A DNA stretch of 59,234 bases from Desulfocarbo indianensis (GCA_001184205.1 LBMP01000010.1:1-59234), one strand, 5' to 3'. Shown: positions 50,206 through 58,584, numbered from the stretch's first letter. The notes: generated from the letters alone by a model not told the origin. Program-made: numbers and translations.

Positions 50206-51870
50206 ATGAATAGAAAACCTGGAATCAGCATCCGCCGCGTGGGCCTGGCCCTGGCATTGCTGGCATCGCTATTAATGACCGCGCCGGCTTTGGCGGCCGA
50301 TGCCCAGGCCGGCCAGCCGCAAGGCGGCTACAGCCTGGTGGGTCTGGGGCCCGGCGACGCGGATTTGATGACCCCCCGCCAAGTCAAGGCCATCCAGGAA
50401 GCGGACATCGTGTTTTGCCGCCCCAAAACCAAGGAGAAGCTGGCTCCCCTGGTTGACTTCAAGGGCAAGAAGGTGGTGGAGGGATACAACCTGATATTCC
50501 CTTATTACGGCAAAAAGTGCTCCGAGGTGCCGGCCGACCTCAAGAAACGCTGGGGCAAGACCTGCGAGGAATATCACCAGAAGCAGGCCGAGTTCGCGCG
50601 TATGGTGCGCGAGGCCGTGGCCCAGGGCAAAAAGGTGGTGATGACCATCAGCGGCGACCCCACCATTTACAGCCCGGGCATCTGGAGCGTGCTGGCGCTC
50701 AAGGACCTGAAGCCCAAGGTGGTGCCGGGTCTCAGCGCCTTCAACGCGGGCAACGCCGCGCTCAAGGCCTCCTTGGGCGATGTGGTGATCACCGCGCCCT
50801 TCAGCAAAAAGGAAGGCAAGGATTCCCTGGAGAGCCTGGCCGGACACGAGCGGGCCACCGTGGTGGTTTTTATGCCCCGCGATTTCAAGAAGCTGATGCC
50901 CCGGCTGCAAAAAGCCTATGCCGGCGACACCCCCATGGCGGTGGTGAGCAACGCCGGCCACGCGGGCCAGGAAAAGGTGCTGATGGGCACCGTGGCGGAT
51001 ATGGGCGCCAAGCTTGCCAAAACAGATGCGGGCCCCTCCCTGGTGTATGTGGGCAAGGCCCTCAGCAGGGCGCAGTTCAAACCGGACGGCCAAGGCCAGG
51101 CGACCGCCGGCAAGGGTAAATTCTACCTGGTGGGCGTGGGGCCGGGCGACTCCGACCTGGCCACTCTGCGGGCGCTGGAGGTGATCAAGAAAGCCGATCT
51201 GATCTTTGCCCACAAGAGGATTCAAGAGCTGTTCCCCGAGCAGTTGAAAGGCAAGAAGGTGGTGGACGGCTACTACCGCCTGTTCCCCTTCTACGGCAGG
51301 GATTGCTCCAAGATAAGCGAAAGCGAAAAATCCAGGGAGCGCATGAGTTGCGAGGAATACCACCGCAAGCAGGCCGAGTTCGCCGCCATGGTGCGCCAGG
51401 CGGTGGCCCAGGGCCAGACCGTGGCCATGCTGGATAGCGGCGATCCTCTGGTTTACGGGCCTTGCTCCTGGAGCATCATTGAATTGAACGACGTGCCCAA
51501 CGAGGTGGTGCCGGGCCTGAGCTGCTTCAACGCCGCCAACGCGGCCATCGGCCTGGGCGTGACCGAGGGCAAGAAGTCGCACTCGGTGCTGCTGGCTTCC
51601 GGCTGGTCGGTGGAGGAGATGGCTCCCCATCAGGCCACCATGATCTTGTTCACCATGCGCACGGAGTTCAAGAAATTCACTGACAGCCTGCTCAAGTACT
51701 ACCCGCCGGAAACCCCGGTGGCCATCGTGTTCAACGCCGGCTACAGCCAAAGCGAGAAGGTCTTGCACGGCACGCTGGGCGATATCACGGAAAAGGTCGG
51801 CGGGAAAAAGCTGCCCTTCCAGCATCTGCTGTACGTCGGCGATTTCCTGACCAACGAAAAACCCTATTGA
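50206..51870 (+). CDS. Exported tandem tetrapyrrole-methylase-like protein
   Basis: A 554-residue protein with an N-terminal signal peptide (IRRVGLALALLASLLMTAPALA-AD; twin Arg before the hydrophobic part) followed by two copies of the tetrapyrrole (cobalt-precorrin/siroheme) methylase fold. Copy 1 (about 44-280) has VGLGPGDADLMTPRQ, EADIVFCRP and TISGDPTIYSPGIW. Copy 2 (about 308-550) has VGVGPGDSDLATLRA, KADLIFAHK and LDSGDPLVYGPCSW. The copies are clearly related, with matching CEEYHxKQAEFAxMVRxAVAQG segments. Both keep the SAM-binding GxGPGDxDL pattern, yet the protein should lie outside the cytoplasm. The ribosome-binding site is AGGAGG. DUF4198 follows by 29 bp. Confidence 0.85.
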   Translation: MNRKPGISIRRVGLALALLASLLMTAPALAADAQAGQPQGGYSLVGLGPGDADLMTPRQVKAIQEADIVFCRPKTKEKLAPLVDFKGKKVVEGYNLIFPYYGKKCSEVPADLKKRWGKTCEEYHQKQAEFARMVREAVAQGKKVVMTISGDPTIYSPGIWSVLALKDLKPKVVPGLSAFNAGNAALKASLGDVVITAPFSKKEGKDSLESLAGHERATVVVFMPRDFKKLMPRLQKAYAGDTPMAVVSNAGHAGQEKVLMGTVADMGAKLAKTDAGPSLVYVGKALSRAQFKPDGQGQATAGKGKFYLVGVGPGDSDLATLRALEVIKKADLIFAHKRIQELFPEQLKGKKVVDGYYRLFPFYGRDCSKISESEKSRERMSCEEYHRKQAEFAAMVRQAVAQGQTVAMLDSGDPLVYGPCSWSIIELNDVPNEVVPGLSCFNAANAAIGLGVTEGKKSHSVLLASGWSVEEMAPHQATMILFTMRTEFKKFTDSLLKYYPPETPVAIVFNAGYSQSEKVLHGTLGDITEKVGGKKLPFQHLLYVGDFLTNEKPY

Positions 51871-51899
51871 TAAATGCGCTCGTGGAGCGGGAGGAACTC

Positions 51900-52739
51900 A
51901 TGAAAGCAAGCATGAAAATAGCGTTGCTGGTCGGTGTCCTGGCTGTTTTGTTCTGCGCCCAGGCGGCCATGGCCCACATTCTGTGGCTCAACCCGGATAA
52001 GATGGTGGTCAAACCGGGCGAGGAAATAAGCGTCGGCATCGGCTTCGGCCACGGCTATCCGGCCGACAGGAAGGATGAAAACGTCAGAGAAGGAATGCTG
52101 GGCGAGGTTTTCGCCGAGGGGCCGGACGGCAAGGCCGTGCCCCTGCAGAAGGTCTCGGACTCGGAATACAAGTTCAAGGCGGACAAGGCGGGCGCTTATC
52201 TGCTCAGCGCGGTGATGAAGCCCGGCTTTTTCAGCCGCACTCCCCAGGGCATGAAGCGGGGCTCCAAAAAGGAGGTTGCCGAGGCGGTGACCTGCATGCA
52301 TTTTCAAATGATCGCCAACGCGCCCATGGTGGCGGGCGCTTCGGCGGCCAAGCTTGGCGCGCCCGCCAAGCAGGCTCTGCAGATAGCGCCCCAGGCGGAG
52401 GTGGCCGGCCTTAAAAAGGGCGACACCCTGCCGATCCAGGTGATCTTCGACGGTAAGCCCCTGGCCGCGGTGGACGTGAAGGCCACTTACGCCGGCTTCA
52501 AGGCTCCGCCCCAGGCCAAGGATAAGGCCAAGGGCGACAAGTCGCCCGAGGCCATGCGCAAGAAGATGGCCGCCAGGTTCCCGGTTTTCGTCAAGACCGA
52601 CGCCCAGGGACGGGCCGATATCAAGCTGAGTCAAGCCGGCTGGTGGCTGGTCATCCTTTCGCACAAAACTCCCTTTGAGGACCCCCAGACCTGCGATCAG
52701 CACGTGTACCAGACCACCTTCACCTTCCAGGTGAAATAG
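51900..52739 (+). CDS. Periplasmic DUF4198 protein, predicted N-terminal His
   Basis: A 279-residue exported protein. The signal peptide MKIALLVGVLAVLFCAQAAMA is followed directly by HILWLNPDKMVVKPGEEISVGIGFGHGYP, so the mature protein would start with His, as in metal-binding DUF4198 and CopC/His-brace proteins. Further on are a beta-sandwich region (AEGPDGKAVPLQKVSDSEYKF), a helical insert of 30-40 residues, and a second beta-domain ending GWWLVILSHKTPFEDPQTCDQHVYQTTFTFQVK. Members of the family accompany nickel, cobalt and other metal uptake loci. It is co-transcribed with the exported methylase protein. The start at 51900 has GGGAGG upstream. Confidence 0.85.
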   Translation: MKASMKIALLVGVLAVLFCAQAAMAHILWLNPDKMVVKPGEEISVGIGFGHGYPADRKDENVREGMLGEVFAEGPDGKAVPLQKVSDSEYKFKADKAGAYLLSAVMKPGFFSRTPQGMKRGSKKEVAEAVTCMHFQMIANAPMVAGASAAKLGAPAKQALQIAPQAEVAGLKKGDTLPIQVIFDGKPLAAVDVKATYAGFKAPPQAKDKAKGDKSPEAMRKKMAARFPVFVKTDAQGRADIKLSQAGWWLVILSHKTPFEDPQTCDQHVYQTTFTFQVK

Positions 52740-53102
52740 CTGGCCGGCGCATAAGGCGGCGAGGCCCCGCCGCCTTATGCGCCGTCATGGGCCAGAGGGC
52801 CGTCTGCGAAAACTGCCGGGCCGCCTCAGCTGCCTGAAGAATCGGTTACCCTCAAGACGATCCGCCCTCCTGCAAACTCTTGTTTACCGTGGTCCTCGCT
52901 TTGACTCCCGTGGCGGCAACCCCGACGCCCCGTCGCCAGCGGAGGCGGCGCCCTAGAATAGGAATCATGCGCATATTTGCGGCGCGCCCCTGGCTTGAAT
53001 TGTGCTAAAGTGCCGCTGGGAGAGCAGCGCCGCCGTTTGAGTCCATGGCTTGTCAATAATCAGCGAGATGCCTGTAGCGGAAACCATGATGGGAAGACCC
53101 GC
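52740..53102. other. Intergenic region after DUF4198
   Basis: 363 bp. Apart from the 16-bp hairpin at 52746-52783 I see nothing distinctive. The stretch 52977-53100 could be read in frame with the following hydrolase but lacks a good start and similarity, so I treat it as non-coding. Confidence 0.5.
52746..52783. terminator. Very long perfect hairpin after the DUF4198 gene
   Basis: GGCGCATAAGGCGGCG (52746-52761) and CGCCGCCTTATGCGCC (52768-52783) pair perfectly over 16 bp with a 6-base loop, just after the stop. No T-run follows, but it probably marks the end of the two-gene unit. Confidence 0.6.
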
Positions 53103-53921
53103 ATGCCGCGCCTGCTAGTCGGGGATGTCAATCTGTACTATGAAGTCGGCGGCCAAGGGCCCAAGCTCATCTATTTGGGCGGCACCGGGTCCGACTTGCG
53201 GCAGTTGCCGGGCGTGATGCAATGGCCGCTGGTCGAGCATTTTCAGGTGCTGGCCTTTGACCAGCGCGGCCAGGGCCGCAGCGACAAACCCGATCGCCCC
53301 TACAGCATGGCCGATTACGCTGACGACGCCGCCGGGCTGTTGCGGGCCTTGCACTGGGGGCCCTGCCCGGTGGTGGGCTTTTCCTTCGGGGCCATGGTGG
53401 CCCAGGAGCTGGCCCTGCGCCACGCTTCCCTGGTCGCGCGCTTGGCGCTGCTCTGCGGCCCGGCCGGCGGCCAGGGCGGCAGGTCCTACCCGCTGCACCG
53501 GATATGGGATTTGCCCCTGGAGGAACGGGCCCGCAAGCTCCTGGCCCAAAGCGATCTGCGGCGGGACGAGGCCTGGCAAAGGGCCAACCCGGAGCAATGG
53601 CGGGCGCTGGTGGAAGACACGGTGGCCCGCCAGGCCATCGGCCAGGATGAGCCCGGTCACGGGGTGGGCGCCCTCCGCCAACTGGAAGCGCGCAAGCAGC
53701 ACGACGCCTGGGACCGCCTGGGGCTCTTGGCGATGCCGGTCTTGGCGCTGGCGGGGCGCTTCGACGGGGTGGCTCCTTTGCCCGCGATGGAGAAGCTGGC
53801 CGGCCGCATACCCGGCGCGCGCCTGGAGGTTTTCGAGGGCGGTCACTATTTTCATTTGCAGGACCCGCGGGCTTTCGAGGTGATCATCGCCTTTTGCCTG
53901 GCGGATCGCGGAGAGGCTTGA
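53103..53921 (+). CDS. Alpha/beta hydrolase
   Basis: A 272-residue alpha/beta hydrolase. The oxyanion region is LIYLGGTGSDLRQLP, FDQRGQGRSDKPDRPYSM follows near residue 60, and the nucleophile elbow is VVGFSFGAMVAQE (G-F-S-F-G, Ser near 97). The acid is likely the Asp of LALAGRFDGVAP (about 220), and the base the His of FEGGHYFHLQDP (about 245). It acts in the cytoplasm on an ester, lactone or similar compound. The start at 53103 is supported by family alignment, though the ribosome-binding site is weak (GGGAAGA). The PAS-domain gene follows by 2 bp. Confidence 0.88.
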   Translation: MPRLLVGDVNLYYEVGGQGPKLIYLGGTGSDLRQLPGVMQWPLVEHFQVLAFDQRGQGRSDKPDRPYSMADYADDAAGLLRALHWGPCPVVGFSFGAMVAQELALRHASLVARLALLCGPAGGQGGRSYPLHRIWDLPLEERARKLLAQSDLRRDEAWQRANPEQWRALVEDTVARQAIGQDEPGHGVGALRQLEARKQHDAWDRLGLLAMPVLALAGRFDGVAPLPAMEKLAGRIPGARLEVFEGGHYFHLQDPRAFEVIIAFCLADRGEA

Positions 53922-53923
53922 AT

Positions 53924-54274
53924 ATGCAGCTACCTGATTTCGATCCCGCCTCGCTGACGCCGGCCTTGTACGACCAAGCGCCGGTGGCCATAACCGTCTT
54001 GGGTCTGGACGGGCGCGTCCTTTTTTACAATGACCATGCTCCCCGCATCCTGGACCGCAAGCCGGAATACCTGGGCCGCGATGTGTGCGAACTGCACAAT
54101 CCCGCCAGCGTGAAAAAAATCAAGGCGATGTTGTCGGACTATGCCAGCGGCGGCCGCCTGGAATACTCCTGGCGACTGCGGCGCGAGGAAAAGGAATACG
54201 CGGTGCGCCTGCGTCCCTTGTTGGCCGATGGCCAGGTCATCGGAGCCGTGCACGCGGTAATGCTGCTGCCCTAA
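53924..54274 (+). CDS. Single PAS-domain protein
   Basis: A 116-residue protein consisting almost only of a PAS domain: LYDQAPVAITVLGLDGRVLFYNDHAPRILDRKPEYLGRDVCELHNPASVKKIKAMLSDYASGGRLEYSWRL...VRLRPLLADGQVIGAVHAVMLL. The His of CELHNP sits where some sensors bind haem or flavin-linked ligands, but this is not proof. It starts 2 bp after the alpha/beta hydrolase stop, so the two are co-translated; perhaps the PAS protein senses a product or regulates the hydrolase. No output domain is attached, so it must act through a partner. Confidence 0.85.
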   Translation: MQLPDFDPASLTPALYDQAPVAITVLGLDGRVLFYNDHAPRILDRKPEYLGRDVCELHNPASVKKIKAMLSDYASGGRLEYSWRLRREEKEYAVRLRPLLADGQVIGAVHAVMLLP

Positions 54275-54632
54275 AAATTTTTACCTCCCATGTATAAAAC
54301 GCAGGGGGCGGATTAGTCCATCAGCTACAGGTGCCCTGCCCGCCGTCCCGCCGAGGGAAGATAAGCGCAAACAAGCGCAACCCCCTTGAATCTTGAACGC
54401 GACATGCGTTTATAATGGGGCGGTTTATTTCTTCCGCCTGCTCCAGATCCTGCACCAGGATTCGACACCCAGACTCAACACCCGGATTCGACACCTCCAC
54501 CAGGATTCGACACCCAGACTCAACACCCGGATTCGACACCTCGATCCAACATCCGGATTCGGCATCCAGATCCAGCACACTGTTGGCGATAGCGAAACTT
54601 TCTAAACAGAGTTTTAACCCGCCGGAGCTTGC
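54275..54632. other. Intergenic region with tandem repeat before the TRAP remnant
   Basis: 358 bp between the PAS gene and the second TRAP locus. It contains a 2 x 45-bp perfect tandem repeat (54453-54542) embedded in a run of related GGATTCGACACC-like units. No solute-binding protein gene is present, although one would normally lie here. A promoter is not obvious. Confidence 0.55.
54453..54542. repeat. Perfect 45-bp tandem duplication
   Basis: The 45-bp unit starting CACCAGGATTCGACACCCAG occurs twice without mismatch at 54453-54497 and 54498-54542. Each unit itself contains two degenerate copies of GGATTCGACACC, and a decayed partial copy continues to about 54580. The structure is typical of a variable-number repeat formed by slippage. 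It lies 90 bp before the dctQ start. Confidence 0.85.
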
Positions 54633-55169
54633 ATGGACCTTCTCAAAAGCATTGCAAAGCGGATAGACGCCATCAACGAGTGGGTGGGCCGGGGCGTGTC
54701 CTGGGTAACCACCGGTTTGGTGGTGGTGGTATTCGTGGACGTGGTGATGCGCTATGCCTTCAAGACCAGCTTCGTTTTCACCCAGGAGCTGGAATGGCAT
54801 CTGTTCGCGTTCATTTTCTTGATGGGCGCGGGCTACACGCTTTTGCACGACGGCCACGTGCGGGTGGATATCATTTTCCAGAGGCTTTCCACCAGGGGGC
54901 AGGCCTGGGTGAACCTCATAGGCTGCCTGGTGTTTCTGTTTCCCGGCTGCTACCTGGTCATAGTCACCTCATATGGGTTCGCCGCGGAAAGCTTCCGGCT
55001 GATGGAAGGCTCGCCCGACCCCGGCGGCATAGCCTACCGCTATGTCCTCAAGGCTTGCATACCGCTGGGCTTCTCGCTTTTCACCCTGCAGGGCGTCTCC
55101 TTGTTCATCCGCAGCCTGCTCACCATCACCGGCCGCGGGGAGAGCAGGGAAGGGGAGGTGGCGATCTGA
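54633..55169 (+). CDS. dctQ: TRAP small permease, second locus
   Basis: A 178-residue small permease. Four hydrophobic segments are seen (VSWVTTGLVVVVFVDVVM, LFAFIFLMGAGYTLLHD, NLIGCLVFLFPGCYLVIV, LKACIPLGFSLFTLQGVSLF) with the conserved FTQELEWHLFAF and GHVRVDIIFQRLS. The protein looks intact, but its partners are not: no binding-protein gene lies upstream, and the large permease downstream stops halfway. TGATG overlap couples it to dctM. It probably no longer functions in transport. Confidence 0.88.
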   Translation: MDLLKSIAKRIDAINEWVGRGVSWVTTGLVVVVFVDVVMRYAFKTSFVFTQELEWHLFAFIFLMGAGYTLLHDGHVRVDIIFQRLSTRGQAWVNLIGCLVFLFPGCYLVIVTSYGFAAESFRLMEGSPDPGGIAYRYVLKACIPLGFSLFTLQGVSLFIRSLLTITGRGESREGEVAI

Positions 55170-55906
55170 TGGAGATCGAATACCTCGCCGGTTGGATGTT
55201 CCTGGCGCTCACCATCTGGATGATGCTGGGATTCCCGGTGGCCTGCACGCTCTTGGGCACCGGCCTTATCTTCGGGCTCATCGGTTCGGGCTGGCAGTTT
55301 TTCGATCTCCTGCCCCTGCGCATCTGGGGGATCATGGAAAACGTGGTGCTGATCGCGGTGCCGCTGTTCGTGTTCATGGGCGTCACCCTGGAGAAATCCG
55401 GCCTGGCCGAGGAGCTCCTGGACACCATGGGCATGCTCTTCGGCCCCTTGCGCGGCGGCCTGGCCATTTCCACGGTGGTGGTGGGCGCGCTGTTGGGGGC
55501 CAGCACCGGCATCGTGGGCGCCACGGTGGTCACCATGGGGCTTTTGGCGGTGCCCACCATGCTGCGGCGCGGCTATCAAAAGGAACTCGCCGCCGGCACG
55601 GTGAGCGCCTCTGGCACCCTGGGGCAGATCATCCCGCCGTCCATCGTGCTGGTGCTTTTAGCCACCATCGTGCAAGTGCCGGTGGGGGATCTTTTTATCG
55701 CCTGCGTCATTCCCGGCTTGCTGTTGGTGGCGCTCTACATCATTTGGATAGCCATCGCGGTGACCTTGAAACCCACTCATCATGCCCAAGTATCCCCTGA
55801 AAGGCTGAGCGCGCCCGCCCGTGACGTACCCGCCGCGGCCCCGCCAGGGGCCCGCGGCGTTTCACGTCGCTTGGCGCAGGGGCAGCCGCTCAGCCACAAA
55901 CCCTAA
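55169..55906 (+). pseudogene. dctM: Truncated TRAP large permease, second locus
   Basis: The first ~205 residues follow a DctM of the YiaN/mannitol-type family: MMLGFPVACTLLGTGLIFG, VLIAVPLFVFMGVTLEKSG, GASTGIVGATVVTMGLLAVPTML and SGTLGQIIPPSIVLVLLA. After LKPTHHAQVSPE the sequence becomes a Pro/Ala/Arg-rich, non-membrane tail and ends at residue 245, where the family runs to 430 or more. The second half of the membrane domain is therefore missing and not found downstream, where the convergent K+ channel gene ends at 55956. This suggests a deletion that joined the front half to unrelated sequence. Confidence 0.7.
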
Positions 55907-55955
55907 GGCGGCCGGTATTGGTTGATTAGGTTGCGGGCGGCGGCCCTTTCGCCGG

Positions 55956-56966
55956 CTACAGGGGCGAATGCAGGATGGCTCCCAGCTTTTTCATGGATTC
56001 CCTGGTCCCCAGGGCGATCAAGGTGTCGCCCACCTCGATGACGGTGTCGGCTTCGGGATTGAACAGCATGGTGTCGTTGGCCTTTTTCACGGCCATGATC
56101 ATCAGGTTCAGGTTTTTCCGGATGCCGGTGTCTTTCAGGGCCAGCCCGGCCAGTTCGGTTCCCTCGCCCACTTCCAACTCTTCCATCTGGAGGCCCATGT
56201 CGCCGCCGTGGAAGGTGAGGTCCACGAAATCGGCCACCGAGGGGCGGATCACGGTTTGGGCGATGCGCCGGGCCCCGATGAAATAGGGGGAAACCACCTT
56301 GTTGGCTCCGGCGCGCTTGAGCTTGCGCTCGGTGCCCAATTCGGTGGCCCTGGCGATTATCAAAAGGTCCGGTCTGATCTGCTTGGCCGAAAGCACTATG
56401 AACACGTTGTCGGCGTCGCTGCTCACCGTGGCCACCAGGCCGGCGGCCCGCTCGATGCCGGCCGCGAACAGGATTTCGTCCTCGGTGGCGGAGCCCAGCA
56501 CATAGTGCTGGCCGCGTTCCTCCAGGCGGCGGGTGATCTCTTCCGTGGTTTCGATGACCACCGTGTCCACGCCTTGCTCACCGAGCATGTCTGTCACCAG
56601 GGCGCCGATGCGGCCATAGCCGCAGATAATATAATGTCCCTTGAGGTGGCGTATCTGGCGTTGCAAGGTCCTTCTCCCCATTATTTCTCTAAGTTTGCCC
56701 TCCACCACCATTTGCGTCAGGGCGGTGAGGATATAAAAAACCGTGCCCACGCCGGTGAAGATAACCAGGATGGCGAAAAAGCGTCCCTCCGGGCTGAGGG
56801 GGTTGACTTCGCCGTAGCCCACGGTGGTGACAGTGATGACCGTCATGTAAAGGGAATCGATAAAACCCCAGCCTTCAATCCAATGAAAGCCCAGGGTGCC
56901 GCCGAACATGACCCCGAAAAACAGGGTCGAGCCAACCAGCATGCGGTTTTTATAACTGCTGACCAC
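55956..56966 (-). CDS. Potassium channel with TrkA-N (RCK) domain
   Basis: A 336-residue channel of the MthK type. Two membrane helices surround the filter TVTTVGYGEVNPLSPEGR (residues 46-60), with pore helix SLYMTVITVTTVGYG. An RCK domain starts HYIICGYGRIGALVTDMLG (about 112) and a TrkA-C domain ends LNLMIMAVKKAND...TVIEVGDTLIALGT. It mediates ligand-gated K+ movement across the inner membrane. The start is GTG at 56966; an ATG eight codons on is an alternative. It is the last gene of the hpt-DUF3426-channel group on the minus strand. Confidence 0.93.
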   Translation of the reverse strand: MVSSYKNRMLVGSTLFFGVMFGGTLGFHWIEGWGFIDSLYMTVITVTTVGYGEVNPLSPEGRFFAILVIFTGVGTVFYILTALTQMVVEGKLREIMGRRTLQRQIRHLKGHYIICGYGRIGALVTDMLGEQGVDTVVIETTEEITRRLEERGQHYVLGSATEDEILFAAGIERAAGLVATVSSDADNVFIVLSAKQIRPDLLIIARATELGTERKLKRAGANKVVSPYFIGARRIAQTVIRPSVADFVDLTFHGGDMGLQMEELEVGEGTELAGLALKDTGIRKNLNLMIMAVKKANDTMLFNPEADTVIEVGDTLIALGTRESMKKLGAILHSPL

Positions 56967-57004
56967 GCGTTATCCGTTTGAGCGCCTGGCGGCGCTTCTC
57001 CTTT

Positions 57005-57895
57005 TCAGCGGGCCTTGTTTTGGCTGCCGGGCGTAAGGGAGTCGGAGCCCACCACCTCGGCGGTGAACTCGGAGAGATTACCGGGCAGATTGGCGAAAAC
57101 GATCATAAAAGGTATGGTGCCGCTGGGCGCGATTACGAAATTGGTCCCATCCGGCCCCTTGGGGCTGCCCAGGCGGGCCTGTATTTCCTGCAGGCTCAAG
57201 GCGCGCAATTCCTCCGGGGTGAAGGTGGGGCCGGCATAAACCACGGCCTGGCGCGCGACTTTGCCCTGGGTATCCTGCAGGCGTCCGCGCACCAATACGG
57301 CGGTGCGGATATCTTTATGCTGGCTCTCCACCAGGCCCTGGATGATGAAGATACGCCCGATCTTCTCGTTGACTCTGAAATAACCCCGCACGTTGGAAAG
57401 AGCCATCTTGATTTCGCCGGGCTGCTCTTTTTCCCGCGCGGTTCCCTGGGGCAGGAGCAGATGGTTCATGCCCGGCACCTTGCGGGCCAGGTTGACCATC
57501 TGCGGCATTTTGTTGAGACGGTCCAGCGCCACCACCGCGCCCACGGAGAGCAGCGCCAGGAAAATGATCACGCCCAGGAGCCAGAAAATCACCTTGAAGG
57601 CCTTGCCCGGCCCGCCCTTGGCTTCCGCCTCTTGGTCATCGCTTTCCAAACCGAATTCGGCCAGGTCCGAGGCGTCAACCTCGCGTTGGCCGCGACCGGT
57701 TTCCAGCTCCAGGCCCAGATCGTCCTCTTCCACCGGGGGCGGAGCGGGGGCTTCCGGCTTGGCCGGCTCCTGACCAGGAGGCAATACCTGAAACACTTCC
57801 GAGCATTTGCCGCAACGCACCCAAGCGCCGTCCGGACCCAGCTTGCCGTCGTCCAGGTTGAATTTGGTGGAGCATTTATGGCATTGGACGATCAT
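57005..57895 (-). CDS. MJ0042 zinc-finger / DUF3426 membrane protein
   Basis: A 296-residue protein. The N-terminal zinc-ribbon has VQCHKCSTKFNLDD and VRCGKCSEVFQV (two CxxC pairs, residues 5-35). A Pro/Glu-rich acidic linker runs to residue 95. A transmembrane helix (FKVIFWLLGVIIFLALLSVGAVVAL, about 100-125) is followed by a DUF3426 beta-domain outside the membrane (LSNVRGYFRVNEKIGRIFIIQGLV ... TFTPEEL ... APSGTIPFMIVFANLP). It bridges cytoplasm and periplasm; such proteins are conserved in delta- and betaproteobacteria without a known role. It lies 26 bp behind hpt. Confidence 0.9.
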   Translation of the reverse strand: MIVQCHKCSTKFNLDDGKLGPDGAWVRCGKCSEVFQVLPPGQEPAKPEAPAPPPVEEDDLGLELETGRGQREVDASDLAEFGLESDDQEAEAKGGPGKAFKVIFWLLGVIIFLALLSVGAVVALDRLNKMPQMVNLARKVPGMNHLLLPQGTAREKEQPGEIKMALSNVRGYFRVNEKIGRIFIIQGLVESQHKDIRTAVLVRGRLQDTQGKVARQAVVYAGPTFTPEELRALSLQEIQARLGSPKGPDGTNFVIAPSGTIPFMIVFANLPGNLSEFTAEVVGSDSLTPGSQNKAR

Positions 57896-57921
57896 GTCTT
57901 TTCCCGAACGGCTTTAGGTTA

Positions 57922-58458
57922 TCAAGAGCAGAATTTCAGCTCGCCCACGCCGGGCAAATTACGATACTGCTGATTATAATCCAAACCATAGCCCACCAGA
58001 AAGCCCCGCGGCACCGTGAAACCGACATAGTCCAAATCAACCTGGGTTTCGCGGCGTTCCGGCTTATCGATGAACGAGCAAAGCTTCAGTTTCTTGGGGC
58101 CGCGCGCGCGCAGGTGGCGCAAAAGCCAGTTGACGGTAAGCCCGGTGTCAACGATGTCTTCCACCACCAGCACCACCCGTCCCCTGAGGTCCAGTTCGCA
58201 ATCCTTGCTCAGGGTTATCTGTCCGCAAGATTCGGTGCTCGTGCCATAGGAGGCCAAGCGGCAAAAGTCCACCTGCACGGGCAGGCTCATCTTGCGGGCC
58301 AAATCGCTCAGGAAAACAAAGGCTCCGTTCAAAACGCCCAGCAAAATGGGCTCGGCGCCTTTTAATTCTTGGTCCAGTTGGCTGGCCAGGGCGGCCACCC
58401 GTTCCTGTATCTGCTCAGGGGTCAGCACCGGTTCGATGGTGTGCTCCTGGGTAATCAT
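57922..58458 (-). CDS. hpt: Hypoxanthine phosphoribosyltransferase
   Basis: A 178-residue purine salvage enzyme converting hypoxanthine and/or guanine with PRPP to IMP/GMP. PILLGVLNGAFVFLSDLAR near residue 38 and RLASYGTSTESCGQ near 67 form the flexible loop region. The PRPP-binding motif is VVLVVEDIVDTGLTVNWLL near 95, and VGFTVPRGFLVGYGLDYNQQYRNLP near the C-terminus holds the base-binding residues. Length is standard. A good promoter (58524-58552) lies 65 bp upstream and two more genes follow in the same direction. Confidence 0.96.
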   Translation of the reverse strand: MITQEHTIEPVLTPEQIQERVAALASQLDQELKGAEPILLGVLNGAFVFLSDLARKMSLPVQVDFCRLASYGTSTESCGQITLSKDCELDLRGRVVLVVEDIVDTGLTVNWLLRHLRARGPKKLKLCSFIDKPERRETQVDLDYVGFTVPRGFLVGYGLDYNQQYRNLPGVGELKFCS

Positions 58459-58523
58459 CGGCGCGATTCCTCTCGGTGACCGGCGTGTATAACTAACCGG
58501 ATTAAAAGCCTAAACAGTGTCTA

Positions 58524-58552
58524 ACATAAAGCAGGCTCGCCTGTATTGTCAA
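58524..58552 (-). promoter_or_regulatory. Sigma-70 promoter of hpt
   Basis: On the minus strand TTGACA (58552-58547) and TTATGT (58529-58524) with a 17-bp spacer. Confidence 0.6.
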
Positions 58553-58584
58553 ACATTAATAGCGGAGGGCCGTCCCGGTCGGCC

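Noticed and set aside
54453-54580. Tandem repeat considered as a CRISPR array
   Set aside because: The units are contiguous without unique spacers, so it is a tandem duplication.
54321-54857. 178-codon minus-strand frame with repeated VSNPGVESGC units
   Set aside because: The repeats simply translate the 45-bp tandem DNA repeat and the frame overlaps the intact dctQ start. No ribosome-binding site or family match.
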